Notes: generated from the letters alone by a model not told the origin. DNA of 64,000 nucleotides from Phytophthora sp. 'mugwort' (GCA_033558025.1 JAUCEF010000007.1:9238001-9302000); one strand, 5' to 3'. Counted from the stretch's first letter, positions 1-11,080 are shown. Translations and numbers: made by a program.

Positions 1-210
1 AGTGATATACATATCAGCACGCATAATCGGATTCAGTTGATCTCATTACCAGGCTGTGTGCAACCCGGAAGTTATGCTGTTGACAATAATAAACCCGAAG
101 CACACGATAACGCGCACTGATACAGGTTGGACACGCCAAATGAGGATTTTTACTACCACTTAGTAAAAGGGTGTGTTTCTTGCCCTGACCTACAACCCAC
201 GCGAACTACG

Positions 211-1559
211 CTACATCTGCGTTAAGTCGTCGTCGTCATCGGGTCCCTCACTATCGGCTCGGTCGTCTAGCGACATTCGCTGGCGAAGACGTTGGCACTC
301 CCGGTATCGTCCCTGAGAGAGGCGTCGCTTCTTCTGCTTCTCTCGACCGATAGTCACTAGCCTATTCTGGCGCTGGCGGTACTCCTCGCCGTTGCGTGCG
401 AAGCGGGTAGAATCCGAAGTGGAAGTTCGTCAGCGCCGCGCAGGCCTGGACGATGTCGTCGTAGAGATCCCCCCACACCTGTACTTGTCGGCACAAATGC
501 GCCAAAGCCCGCACAGTCTCCCAAACCAGTTCTCAACAATGATTCTATCGCTAGAAATGTCGGCATTTTACTGAACGATGGCAGCAGGTAGGTGGGTGCC
601 CCTGGTTGGGTGGATACAGCGTACGTGTTGTTCGATGCCCTGGTACCCCTTGTCCGCCAAGACCGCCCACTTGCCGAGATACTCCCTGGCAAGGAGACCG
701 GTGTCCCGCAGCGTGCGGTCGTCGTCCGACTTTTGGCGTGTGGCGTGGTGAAAGGCCTCGTTGCGCCTGAACATCGTGATGTCGGCAGTGTTGCCGCGAG
801 AGTGCTCCGTGCAATTGATAGCAGAGCCACGAGGGCTTACCGACACTTCGACCTTGTAGCCATTCCGTTATGCTTGGCGCTGTAATAGGGGAGCGTTTCC
901 GCAATGTTACCGGTGGGCCTGTTGGCCTGCTGAAACGTGAGATCCGTCGCATACAACGCGTACGGATGATGCTCGAACGTCCTGCCTGACGTGAGCAACA
1001 TCCGCATGTTCACCTCTGGGCCTTTTCGCTAAACCAGTCATCGTAGAGGCGCGGGGCAATAACTCGGATGAAAGTGGTGATGGTCTTGATGAAGGTAGGG
1101 GTCTTGACGTGAAAGATGCTGGACAACATCTCCCACGTCCCGCCGTTCTTCAGCACTAGAGCAACGTGAACATGACGTCTCTGTCCGTGAACTTGGAGCG
1201 ACGTCCTCGCCCGACGTTCCAGTACCGGGTAACGTGGCTGCCACAGACAACCAACGCGTGTTGATTTCGCGCGGCGTGAAATTCGTGAGGCGCAGGATGG
1301 CGTCAGCGCCCCCGTCCGTCACGAATCCATCAAAGATTGGGTGTTGCGGTGCTGAGCTCTCGTGTTCTTGGAGGACGCGTGGGTAGTCGGCGAGCTCTTG
1401 GCGGCGGCTGTTGTGGCGTTCTTGAAGCTCCAACAGCACGGACGGCAGATGTTGACGACAGGAGGCATGGGGCATCTTGATAGAGATGTGTTCGGAGGCG
1501 TGGTGGGTTACTTGGTGAGAGCTTGGCGTTTTCGGAAGTGAGCACCTGGATTGCCACAA
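211..1559 (-). pseudogene. Degenerate DDE transposase (Harbinger/ISL2EU-like)
   Basis: Remnant of a cut-and-paste transposase, readable on the minus strand only by switching frame several times. In order: an N-terminal piece with LTNFTPREINTRW (about 1265-1300), a segment RGRRSKFTDRDVMFTLL then LKNGGTWEMLSSIFHVKT (about 1085-1215), YATDLTFQQANRPTGN with the probable first catalytic Asp (about 910-955), LADKGYQG with the second Asp (about 640-670), and VENWFGRLCGLWRICADKY with the catalytic Glu (about 470-530). A charged tail rich in R, K, E and D ends at a TAG at 211-213. The DDE spacing and the ADKGYQG motif fit DDE_Tnp_4-type elements. Frameshifts near 490, 580 and 1165 mean it is not translatable as one protein. 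No terminal repeats were found. Assignment as a DDE transposase is firm; the exact superfamily is less so. Confidence 0.75.
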
Positions 1560-1824
1560 TAGGTGTCTTGCTTCTCCTCGGCTCGCATTATTCTAGAAGA
1601 TGCTAATGTGTAAGAACGATCTCAAAAAATCGAGAAGACAATCGAAGTCGGCATCTCGAACATCGTCCATAGGCACCTGGGATTTGTACATTTCCACATG
1701 TGTTTCTAGGTGGGTACAAAACACTCGAGAGAGGTGCCAACAGACTCCACAAAAGGTCTAGTGATTTCAGTTGCTACTGCTGTATGTGTAGCCATGTTTA
1801 TGCGGCCACGCTGTGAGCACTGAC
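1560..1824. other. Spacer between two transposon remnants
   Basis: No gene, RNA or repeat that I can support. It separates a minus-strand DDE transposase remnant from a plus-strand reverse-transcriptase fragment and is probably decayed transposon sequence. Confidence 0.4.
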
Positions 1825-2530
1825 GAAAGTGGAAAGGCTGGTCAAGCTAGGCGTACTTGAACCCGAGAAGGATTCACCTTGGGCGGCTTCTGCATTTACT
1901 ATTCTCAAGAGAGATAGAACTGTATGATTCTCACAGGCTTTCGTGAAGTTAATCGGTGTCTTCAACGGTAATACTACCCGTTGCCACGAATTCAGGATCT
2001 TACGAATATTACCAAAACCTGCGTTCGTGACAACTTTTGATCTAGTGATGGGGTACTACAGTCGAAATCTGGTGGAGCAAAGTTGCCAATACAGTGTCGT
2101 GGTTTTACCATGGGGTAGCATTGATGTTGTCGACCGCCTCCAAGAATCCGTACAGCACCAGTTGAATTCCAGGGTATTATACAACAGTTACTAGGTGATC
2201 TACAATTCGTCTGGAGGACGTTTTGACCCGGTTGGGTACATTTGAGGAACATCTTGAACATATACAAATGATTCTCCGACGACTAAAGGATACCGAAGTA
2301 TCGCACACCCCGAGCAAAGGATATTAAGTATGACTGAAATCGAATATCTTGAATATTGCATCAGCGGGCGGGGAAAGGAACCGATTCGCTGACATATTGA
2401 TGCACTTTAACCCTCGACAAATCTAGAAACATTCAAGATCTGCCCTGGTTCATCGGGATGGTGGATTATTACAAAGACATGTTGGGATCATTGACAATTA
2501 TGGACACTTGTACGCAGCTCGCGGAAATTG
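1825..2530 (+). pseudogene. Ty3/gypsy reverse transcriptase fragment
   Basis: Fragment of a retrotransposon polyprotein covering most of the reverse-transcriptase domain, in broken frames. Recognisable pieces in the usual order are VERLVKLGVLEPEKDSPWAA (about 1832-1890), a KKDGTV-like ILKRDRTV (about 1903), TTFDLVMGYY containing the first palm Asp (about 2030-2060), VVLPWG (about 2100), RLGTFEEHLEHIQMILRRLK (about 2225-2290), IEYLEYCISGRGKEPI (about 2340-2385), and FIGMVDYYKDM (about 2450-2485), the Ty3/gypsy connection-region motif. The YxDD active-site box, expected near 2180, is not recognisable and stop codons interrupt the reading. No LTRs, integrase or gag were seen, so this is an internal relic of an element that is no longer active. 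Confidence 0.7.
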
Positions 2531-3569
2531 CAGCGATGTCCGATGAAACATGTGCCGAGGTCGCTCGTATTGTGGATCAATGGCAGTTCAACAGGATCCA
2601 AGGTCTGAGCGATGCATCTGCGACCTAGGACGAGAACATAAAGCGGAATTTATAGCTCCCCTTGAAAGCTATGGCGTTGCGCGGAGAAGTGCGACAGCAA
2701 ACCTTAAGCGAAAGGCGTCGTCGAACGGGTTCACCGCACCATAAATGAGAGGCTGCGGACCGAACGAATTTCTATATTCTGTGCGAATGGAAAACTTTTA
2801 TCGGTAGTGATGTTATCTCTGTGTGCACAATACTACACAATGACTTCGCTGTCCCCCGGTTAAACCGCATTTGGACGATAGATGCTCATAACATCCCAAA
2901 ATAGGTAAACTGGGAGCAACAGCAAGAGCGGAAGAAAACCTAACTGTAGATGTTAGCCGACTAGCAAGGAACCTCAGCAAACGATACACGTGGAAAAAAA
3001 ATAGAGAAAGGATATGCCTCAGTCTTGAACTTACCAATGTCAACATAGACATATGGCTGATAGGCTAGCTGAATACATTATGTATTAGATCTTGTTAACC
3101 CCTTGAACCCGAGGGGTTCCCGCCCCTCTATCCCTAAGCCCTAGGTGTTTCTAACGTGTATGCGCTGGTAAAGGTTATAATATCTTTTCGTAAGTTGTAT
3201 AGTGGATAGCGGCAGGCTAAACCTAAACATCGAGAAAGGGGTCTTCGTGTATGGTTCACGGCTCGGGCTGTGAGCTATGCATGTGTTTATGTTCATTACA
3301 TGCAGATTGTTCAACAAACATTGCGTTGATGTGTACAGCCGTGAACATGTAGTGCATAATATGCAGTGTTATAACATCGCCGCAAACAGGCTCAACTGAT
3401 TAGAAAAACCGTGATATTTTGTTATGCTGAACCTCAGTAGAGATGGAAGACGTCATCAGCTGTTCAATCAGTCGCCGTCATATCGGGTGTGCGGTGGGCG
3501 AGAGTCATCTGCCGTGGACTCATCACTTGCATGCTCGCCGCTCTCTCCTCCTGCTTCTCCATTAACTTC
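2531..3569. other. Gene-free stretch, probably decayed transposon DNA
   Basis: No supported gene. Short open frames here have no recognisable content. The region contains a TTAACCCC sequence at about 3095 and a run of C at about 3610 just beyond it. It lies between the gypsy fragment and the piggyBac remnant. Confidence 0.4.
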
Positions 3570-6120
3570 ATCTAGGCGACGCACCGGAGCCCGCGCGCGA
3601 ATCGACATCTCCCCCCCCCCCGCGCTGCGGCGGCGGCGCAAGTCCCATTGTGCCACTCCTTGTGCCAAATGCCGAAGCAGGCTCGTAACTCGCCCTTCAC
3701 GATTTGGCGCTTTTTCTTGCACATGAAGACGCGCCATGCCATGGTTTTCTTAGACGAGGTTGGTAGCTTGCAACGTACTGCAGAAAGTTGAAGAATCTCC
3801 ACCACGGTCGTTGCCAGCGCCCATCAGTAGTGAGCACACTTTGCCTACCCGTGTCCGGCGATTCTGCCCTTGATTCTTGTTGCCAGATCCCCATTCATCG
3901 TTTAGTGTCGGTTTGTGGTTAGCCCGACGGATTCTGGCAACATTTGGATCCTGCTGCTTGAAAGCTCTCTTTCTTAATGAGTAACTGCCAGTCTTCATCC
4001 CGAAGCTGCCACAGCTCGAGGTGCAGCTGTCTCAAATACTTCATGTGGGAGATTCGAAGCTGCACGGACAGCACTGAAGATGATCCCTGACGAGTAGAAT
4101 CGATCCATGACGACGCGTCGCATCTCGCCATTGGTGGGGCCGTATGACCAAGGCTTGCTGCCGAGTGCGCAGAACGGCGGCAGGACCAGACTTGTGATGC
4201 GTCGAGCTTATCTGGCCTGCTTCTCTTTGACACGCCCATGGCTTGAACGCGGAGCGCAAAGGCACCATTGCCTCGTCAAAGGCCAAGATGGCAGGTGGCG
4301 TATAGCAGCAAACCGATCTTGTAGCGCGTCTAAACCAGGAAGCAGCTTCCTCGCACAATCCATCGCGGCCCTTAGGTTGTTGTTTCGTCTGATATTTAGG
4401 TTCTGATAGATGTGCATGAATCGGTCATGCGTCATGAAGCGCCCAAAACACCCACGAGGTGTGGTACCTTCCCCTCTCGATTTTCAATAATTCGGAAGCT
4501 TTTTCTTGTTTGGAGCGATGGACCGTGCTAACAGAGGGCTTATGAAGACACACAGCTCTCTAGCCTCGATAGGTGGTGCCTTCAGCACGTCTTGTGGAAT
4601 GCCTTCTCATGACTTGGCCTCGAATACTGGGTGCTTGAGCTCTCGCGCGATTTGCTTTGGATGTGTGCCGTCTACTCGTTCGTCGATGCTAGCTTCGACA
4701 TAATCGTTGGGTTCGTCAGCAATATCCTCCCACAGTTGTGGCTGTAGGAAGTAGAAGTGAGCTCCTGATAGTTAAAGCAGCAGCTAGGGACTAGTTGTTA
4801 ACCCTGAGTCAACACTGTACCATAGTGGATAGTCTTAACGCATTGCATCAGGCGAACAGAGTTCGTCAGGCTCCTGTACGTAGTCGCACGGTGCGTGCGT
4901 CACCAGCGCTAACCAGCCCTTCACGCCAAGCTCCTTCATAAATGCGGCTGGTACTATACCCGATGAAATGTTCTCCATCCCGCCAATTTCCGACGGCGAC
5001 CGGTCGGCAAATCGCAATTTAAGGTGGAGCTGGTAGTTGCACGATCCCAGCTTCTACAGTATCAACCGGCTGGTTTTCATCATTGCCATCATCTTTCTCA
5101 GCGTCCGATCCAAACCCCGCAAACTTGCTTGGGTCACTTTTGTCCGCAACATGATTGACATATTCTGCAATAGTAGAAGCGGAAGATACACGTAAGGCAA
5201 CTTTTGCCTTACGTGTATCGTGTACATACAAGTTAGGCCCATATTCAGTAGATTGTCATTGGATTGTGAGTCTGCTTTCGATTCATAGTCAACTCCGGCC
5301 TGATCCGCGTTGCTCTCAGGCTGATTGTAGACATCTGAATTGTCCAATGCGTCACTGCTCTTGTCTGCATCTTCGAAATCTGGCTCGCGGTTTCTGTCAG
5401 TAATCGGTGAGGTAGTACACGATACGAGGCCATATACAAGATTAAATGAAGAGATAACTTGAACCATACAAGATATTACCTTCTGCCCTTCGTTGGAACG
5501 ACCACCACGGTTCCCTAGTGAAAACGTTGTGTCGTGCGAAAACAAAAAGCCCGTACGACAATCGGTGTCTTTGGTGTGCTTGGGCTTGGTTCCGATGACA
5601 GTGCAGGGGGAAATGGCTGGGTCTGATGTGGCCGGCTGCGGACGGGTGGCTGAACCGGTGGGCTTCCGAAAGGTGGCTGAGCCGGACAAGCTAACCCACA
5701 ATTTACACGACTAATTCAATCCAGACGTGGACCATACAGCATGCAATACACATACATTCTGCCGCAACCAGTGTGCTGACTTACGTAACTTTCACAGAGT
5801 TCCTACGTCTTCTAGCGTTTGCAGATTCGTCCTGCCACGCCTGCTTCTTCGCTTGAAGCTCCGTTTTTCATGTTACACTATTAGTATAGCATAGGGCCAT
5901 CCCATAAAACACTCAGTCCTACCGATGTCGATCTTGTCCAAATACTTCATCAGCGTGTCCTCGCCAAAGAAAATGTCTTCTCCTTTGATGTTCTTGATCG
6001 TTTTACGGGGCTTTAGATAGGTGAAGTCAACAGACAGACCAGGTCGTATTAGGTCCAGCCATCTTTCTTCAGCTCGCGCCAGTGAGCTTGGAACTCCATT
6101 CTGCGTGGTTTTGCGTTCCA
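3570..6120 (-). pseudogene. Degenerate piggyBac-type (PGBD-like) transposase
   Basis: Long minus-strand relic of a piggyBac-like transposase, assembled from several frames. From N- to C-terminus: FQAHWRELKKDGW (about 6060-6105), YLKP..KTIKNIKGED.FFGEDTLMKYLDKIDIG (about 5925-6025), an Asp/Ser-rich acidic stretch (about 5240-5400), FLQPQLWEDIADEPNDYVEA (about 4690-4755), HPKQIARELKHPVFEAKS followed by an in-frame stop (about 4600-4660), FMTHDRFMHIYQNLNIRRNN (about 4375-4435), and AILAFDEAMVPLRSAFKP (about 4240-4295), where the Asp is the piggyBac catalytic position in DEAM. The C-terminal part, with CKKKRQIVKGELRACFGIWH, runs to about 3600. Multiple stops and frameshifts prevent expression. 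Both transposase family and decay are clear; element ends with TTAA could not be paired. Confidence 0.75.
5185..5219. repeat. Perfect 16-bp inverted repeat (hairpin)
   Basis: Arms at 5185-5200 and 5204-5219 are exact reverse complements around a 3-base loop (ctt). It lies inside the decayed piggyBac region, in its acidic N-terminal part, so it may have arisen after the gene died. Confidence 0.85.
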
Positions 6121-6339
6121 GGAGAAAAATCTAGAAGCCAGACACGAGTTTGAGTAGCGGGAGCCGGTCCCTTACAACACAGCATATGCAAATGCCGGCT
6201 TGATCTGCAGGTGGACTTTCTATAAGTATTTTTTATGTTGATTATAGCTTCAATCGGGAAAGCAAGGATACATCTCCTACCCCTCATTGACATCGAGTTT
6301 GTAGGGTCAATACAAAAAATCAAGTATACCATTAACGTG

Positions 6340-8238
6340 TACCGTATTTGAGATCTCATACTTCATACCATTGATTCTTGAAGTTATAGTGTCGTAAAGT
6401 GGACACGAGATGTACATGTACTGACGATTTTATGAACATATCACAAATACAGGAAATGTATTTTTCTTTACTTTAGCTAATCCAACTGGGTGTCGTTATC
6501 TAAGGTATCAATCAATATCTCGGCTCGGATCCACTACATGACGAACCACCGGGACTTCTTCGAGAAGACGATTGGGCAGATCCCAGTCGGGTTCTGTGTA
6601 GGGCAGCCTCTGTTCAACGACGTCCACCTGTGTTGTAGTCGCCTCCTTCAGGATTATTTGAGCTTTTTTTAAGCCACTCACAATAACGGAAATCGTCAGC
6701 GATTTCCACGCTGCTTTAGTCCATAATATTAGCTCGCGTCTACTCGGAGCTTTCAGCTTGAAGGGAATGGCGGTCCTGCTGCTTCTCAGTTGTTGCAGCA
6801 TAATATCGATCCAGTTCTTGCGCATCAAGTCTTTCAGTGGTTTATTCCACGAAATATCGGCCGGTTGGCATGCAAATGTATACCCGGCCGGTATGCGCAT
6901 GAGCTCCACATTTAGTAATTGCGCAAAAACTTGTACATCGTCTCGCCAGTGACCCGAGAAATCATCGAGTAGTAGCAGTGTGGAAACGTGCATGTTACGT
7001 CGATTTAGAAAATGATAAATCAAAAATTGAATCGTCATTTCACCATCTACCAGCCCGCATCATTTCCATAAATTTGAACTCCAACTTGCTCTCCCTGAGC
7101 TCCCGCCATAGTTTGCTTCAAACCCGTGCTGGAACGCTGTGTTCTGGCGTGCCCCGTTCTGCGATTTTCGACGATTTCGTTTTGAAAATCGTGAAGGGGG
7201 CATACTTTTGCCCTGTACCGTCCCCCAACAGCATCAATGTTTTTTTAGCACTTTTCATCCAAACCGTTTTCGCTCCTGTCGAAGTAATAGTCTGAGTGGG
7301 TAAATACTCATAATTTATTGCTGTGATCAAATAAAAAGTATGTTAGAGAAGCACAAGGTTAGTTTGAAATAAAAAATAAATAAAAATATAACTTACCAGT
7401 CTGATCGGCATTGAAAACTCTATCTACTCCCAGTTCGGTCATTTTTTTTCTCCGAACCTTGCTTCCAAACCTTTCTGCCTCTATCACTGCATCTTCTGGA
7501 GTCTTCTGACTTTGCTGTGTTCGCCGCCGGATTGACTACCGGTTCCGCCGGAGAAATGCAAGCAGCCACGTCTGAGATGCTGCAATTTAATCTCAGGGAG
7601 TCGTGCACTTTCATAGCAATCCTTAGCATGCATGCGAGCCATTGTACCGGTCACTGGTATGCCTTCCTTCCTTAAGGAATTAATCAAAACGACAAGTTGT
7701 TCCTCAAACTCTGGCGACAGTGTCGCCGACATCCCAAAACTCCAGGTCCTTACAGTGTGCGCCACATCTAATCTCGCACTTCTCGGAATGAGAGCACGCA
7801 GATTTAACCAGTTTTAGACTTGTCTCTTTTTGGCTTTAATCTGGTCTTCTGAAAGGGAGGGGTAAAAGTAGTTAACAGTTGCGTGCATTTTCGCCTTTGA
7901 AACGACGGCATCATAAAACTCAATCACGTCAATTTTATGACGAAACGAAATTGCAACCCGTTTGAAGTGCTGCTTGGGTGCTTTGGCCTTGTCCTGTGGT
8001 CCGCGTCCTCCCCGATTGCTGTCCTGGCGTGCGCGCTACTACCTTCCTTGAGCTTGGCATGCGTTCCGTTGCAATTTTCTTGCAATGAAATTTGGATGGT
8101 CCGCTGATGCTTTCACCCTATTTATGCACTACTATTAGAGATCTCAACTGATGAGCTGGATGATTCAGAGCGTATGATTGGCCAATGCGTGGTACGAAGT
8201 AAAAGATCTCTCTGTGTTATGAGATCTCATATACGGTA
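6340..8238 (-). mobile_element. Tc1/mariner-pogo type element with TIRs and TA duplication
   Basis: A DNA transposon whose ends are still visible. The left end at 6340-6360 and right end at 8218-8238 are inverted copies of each other, matching at 20 of 21 positions (the core is gagatctcata). Each outermost dinucleotide is TA, as expected for the target-site duplication of Tc1/mariner elements, leaving 19-bp terminal repeats. The ~1.9-kb interior holds one decayed minus-strand transposase with a CENP-B/Tc5-type HTH region and a DDE_1 catalytic domain, which independently places it in the pogo-like branch. The one mismatch between the repeats suggests a relatively recent insertion compared with the older remnants around it, though the gene inside is already broken. 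Confidence 0.75.
6508..7980 (-). pseudogene. DDE_1 (pogo/Tc5-like) transposase pseudogene with an intron
   Basis: Minus-strand transposase of the element bounded by the TIRs. The N-terminal part (about 7830-7960) reads SFRHKIDVIEFYDAVV..A and NYFYPSLS, a helix-turn-helix start common in oomycete DDE_1 proteins. LSPEFEEQLVVLINSLRKEG (about 7655-7720) is the second HTH half. VFNADQT (about 7398-7418) carries the first catalytic Asp. A 76-bp intron at 7321-7396 (GTAAGT...CACAG) joins this to AINYEYLPTQT, then GAKTVW and VMLLGDGTGQKY follow. After a break near 7040-7130 the frame resumes with LLLLDDFSGHW (catalytic Asp) and FACQPADISWNKPLKD down to the stop at 6508. At least two frameshifts and an in-frame TAG (near 7550) make it non-functional. 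Confidence 0.75.
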
Positions 8239-8386
8239 TGTTCCACGTTAGAAAACGCCCTTATCTTAAGGTCCAGACCTATTACACAGACACTTCAGAA
8301 AATAATACGAAATTGAACTACATGTATTACCAGCCTTACATGAGCATTGAAATCGGAGTAAGCCCCAATGGCATAATACTGTCTTC

Positions 8387-10492
8387 CTACAGCAGTACTG
8401 TGACACTCAGACGCCATAGATCGGACCACAAAAATGTAGTGGAGCCCACCAATCTAGCTGTGCTTTTTACCGTGTTGCCCTCAACTTCATACGCGTACAC
8501 ATTCGTGAAGCGAACTCGTAAAACTTTAATCATCAGAATCGCCGGAAGATCCTTGGACGAGACCAGAAGCTTGCCATTCACGATCACGTACCCCGAGCAG
8601 TAAACGCCATCCGCCGAGGCAAATTTCATGCCTTTGAAGTAGACGTAGTTGGTGTAGTCTGAAATCAATCCGAAGCGCGTTTGAAGTTCAGCACCTGTCG
8701 CAATCTCAAAGTTTGTGACGATCCCCTTCGTCGTCATTGCAGCCTTCTCGTTACCCAATGTGTCAGTGCTTTGACTCGATCGCTGACGAATTTGCTCAGG
8801 GTAAAGATAGTGGTAAATTTTGCGGATAATGGCGTAGCCTGTGACGATTACGATTAAGTACATTGTGGGGAAGAAAGAGGCGGCCAGGAATGTTGGATCC
8901 TTCGTGGGAAACTGGAATGAAGACCACAACCGGAGGGGAGACATTGCAGCAAGAACGGGTGTGACTTTAGCGATGCCGATCTCGTATTGAGCCGAGGAGT
9001 AGCTCACAACCTCGTTTAAAACAGCAGAGCATGAGCGTACAAATGTTAATCGGTACGTGTGGATAAATTCAAATAGGAAAATGACGATCGCTGGATCGAT
9101 CCGCTCACGGAATATTGAGCTCAGAAACCCCGCCAAGCTTAGGAAGATGACGAGCAAGTCAGCTTGCATCATCTCCTTGTGGACACGTACAGTTGGTACG
9201 TTTGTGAGCATTGCGGCCCTCGACATGGCGTACTCGTTCATAGACCAGAAGGAATCAAGAAACCATGAAATGAATACTAGGATTCCACGCCCGACAATGC
9301 TTGCGGTAGATACCGTTGCGAATGGATCGCCAATCCAGACCTTGCCCGAGCGGAACTTCTGGTACGTGACAAGGCTGAGCACGATGAGGGAAAATATCGT
9401 CTGCAAGGCGAAGAAGAAGTGAACGCAGTGTACCCATGCCCAGGAATCAATCATAACTGCCTCTCCAGTCCATTCCCAGCGAGTCATCGCACTCTTTGCG
9501 TCTACTCCGTCTAGTGTCGAGTACATCGTACGAACGTTCGACTGACTATCGCGATTGAAGAACCCGCGTTTTCTCGCCGTGATTAGCTTCTTCACTGGCT
9601 CAACGGATGGGTATCGTGGAATACTACGCAGCTCGAGGAAACTCTCCTCTGTGACCCCGACGAATTCGTACATGAGGAAATCTGGAGAACGCTGGTACGG
9701 ATACGTCGTAGCAACCATATAAAACTGCTCCACGCGATCCGCTTGCACATTCTGCACGAGCGTAAGCATGCCAACCAGGGCTGGACCTTGTTTTCTTAGA
9801 TCCGGAAATTTGTATTCTTGAACTGAAAGCGACATTGTGATCAAGTGAAGATTGCGGGGGTCATCCCGCGAGCGAACCAAGTTGTAGACTCTGACTTCCG
9901 ATGGATCTCCCTCCATCAGCTGGCTGAACGAGCAATCGACTACAATCAGCACCAATTCCAATTTGTCAAGTGTCGAGAAATTGTACTTGGTGTTAGTAAC
10001 CAGCGCCTCGTAACTTCTGCTCAAAAACTCGTACTGGTAAATGTCGTTATTGAAGAGCGGCACCGAGGCACAATTCTCGGTTGACGTACGATTTTCCGAC
10101 TCGAGAAACAAAGCGTACTCTCGAGGCGTCGTGTCCCCGTGTAGTACGTCGAGTACTAGTGGACTATCACGGATAAGGCCGTCACCTACGTAGCCTCCGA
10201 TGAGTGACGACGGGAATACACGGAGGGTCTCGGTTGGATTCGATGCACCACTCAACGTGTGCAACGACCACCAAGTGGCCGACAATGAGGTTTGGATATA
10301 CAGGACAGCAGCCGCCACCGCGGCGAGTCTACGCGCAATGTTGAAAATCTGCCACTTCGCGAACGTGCGTCGTGTCTTCGCGTGCACCATGACGATTTCA
10401 TTCTCCCTCGTGACAACTGTGGAGTCTACCGAGCTTGTGCGCGGCCCTCTCCACCCTGAGCTTTTCCCTCCCGCTAAGATACGGGGCTTCAT
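8387..10492 (-). CDS. Multi-pass membrane protein, cluster paralogue 1 (subfamily A)
   Basis: 701 residues, uninterrupted, no recognised family name. Layout seen in the sequence: basic cytosolic N-terminus (1-54), a membrane segment at about 57-78, a probably extracellular domain (about 80-345) with two cysteines (C141, C187) that align in every paralogue, then hydrophobic segments at about 353-376 (WAWVHCVHFFFA), 393-412, 442-460 and 537-557. The C-terminal domain (about 593-700) begins TNFEIATGAELQTRFG and contains DGVYCSGYVIVNGK. RERIDP at 462-467 is a family hallmark. The first Met gives 54 residues before the first membrane segment, close to paralogue 3 (50), which supports this start; M35 is an alternative. 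It is divergent from paralogue 2, with 606 bp between the two starts that include a long palindrome. Function unknown. Confidence 0.85.
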   Translation of the reverse strand: MKPRILAGGKSSGWRGPRTSSVDSTVVTRENEIVMVHAKTRRTFAKWQIFNIARRLAAVAAAVLYIQTSLSATWWSLHTLSGASNPTETLRVFPSSLIGGYVGDGLIRDSPLVLDVLHGDTTPREYALFLESENRTSTENCASVPLFNNDIYQYEFLSRSYEALVTNTKYNFSTLDKLELVLIVVDCSFSQLMEGDPSEVRVYNLVRSRDDPRNLHLITMSLSVQEYKFPDLRKQGPALVGMLTLVQNVQADRVEQFYMVATTYPYQRSPDFLMYEFVGVTEESFLELRSIPRYPSVEPVKKLITARKRGFFNRDSQSNVRTMYSTLDGVDAKSAMTRWEWTGEAVMIDSWAWVHCVHFFFALQTIFSLIVLSLVTYQKFRSGKVWIGDPFATVSTASIVGRGILVFISWFLDSFWSMNEYAMSRAAMLTNVPTVRVHKEMMQADLLVIFLSLAGFLSSIFRERIDPAIVIFLFEFIHTYRLTFVRSCSAVLNEVVSYSSAQYEIGIAKVTPVLAAMSPLRLWSSFQFPTKDPTFLAASFFPTMYLIVIVTGYAIIRKIYHYLYPEQIRQRSSQSTDTLGNEKAAMTTKGIVTNFEIATGAELQTRFGLISDYTNYVYFKGMKFASADGVYCSGYVIVNGKLLVSSKDLPAILMIKVLRVRFTNVYAYEVEGNTVKSTARLVGSTTFLWSDLWRLSVTVLL

Positions 10493-10792
10493 GGTGGTTT
10501 GTGGTCGAGTGCTTAGTCTTCCGTGGTCAAGTTCTTCGTCTTCAGCAGTTGCTTCCTTGTCGTCGAGATGGAAACTGGTTCAGGTTGGGCTCGAATGACG
10601 TGAAAAAGTCACGAGATTAGGAGCGTGTGGCGCCATTCACAGCAACCGAACGGAGCTTCTGTGCGATCTCCTCCCACTTTTTGTACGTTGAAAAGGAAAT
10701 AAAACAGCTCTACTTTTCATTGAGCGCTTGGTAAGAAGGCGTCGCTCGTTGTATCCATTCACAACGCACTCATGTCCCTGTCAGGTTTCCAT

Positions 10793-10926
10793 GAAACGAA
10801 TACCGGTCTATTATTTCACTGCATTCATTGTCTCGTATAGACGTCGTTTAGACTAATATAGGCGTCATATATTAGTCTAAACGACGTCTATACGAGACAA
10901 CGCCTGCATAGACCGGTATTCGTTTC
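10793..10926. repeat. Long imperfect palindrome (foldback/MITE-like)
   Basis: Two perfect inverted arms: an outer 19-bp pair at 10793-10811 and 10908-10926, and an inner 32-bp pair at 10829-10860 and 10868-10899. The central loop is 7 bases (ggcgtca, 10861-10867). The only asymmetry is unpaired spacers of 17 bases (left) and 8 bases (right) between the arm sets. Such a structure is typical of a foldback element or MITE. No convincing target-site duplication is visible. It sits between two divergent genes and could affect either promoter or give a hairpin RNA if transcribed. Confidence 0.85.
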
Positions 10927-11064
10927 GTTTTGTGATTTTTCGGTGGTTAGTATGAAGTGTGCACGTGTTCTGGCCCTGCGATCAAGTATGACAATATATT
11001 GAAACGGACATCTCCTCTGATGCCGACGTTGAGTTTAATTTCCCATTTCTTGTACGGCATTTGA

Positions 11065-11080
11065 GTTCATTGATCAAGAA
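11065..11080 (+). promoter_or_regulatory. Possible oomycete initiator before paralogue 2
   Basis: The sequence gttcattgatcaagaa resembles the oomycete initiator (GCTCATTYYNCAWTTT) in its TCATT and following CA, and lies about 20-35 bases before the ATG at 11099. The match is partial, so this is a suggestion only. Confidence 0.3.

Noticed and set aside
3090..3130. TTAACCCC as a possible piggyBac terminus
   Set aside because: No inverted partner with TTAA was found beyond the other end of the transposase relic, so the ends of the element cannot be set. A second TTAACCC at about 4799 lies inside the relic.
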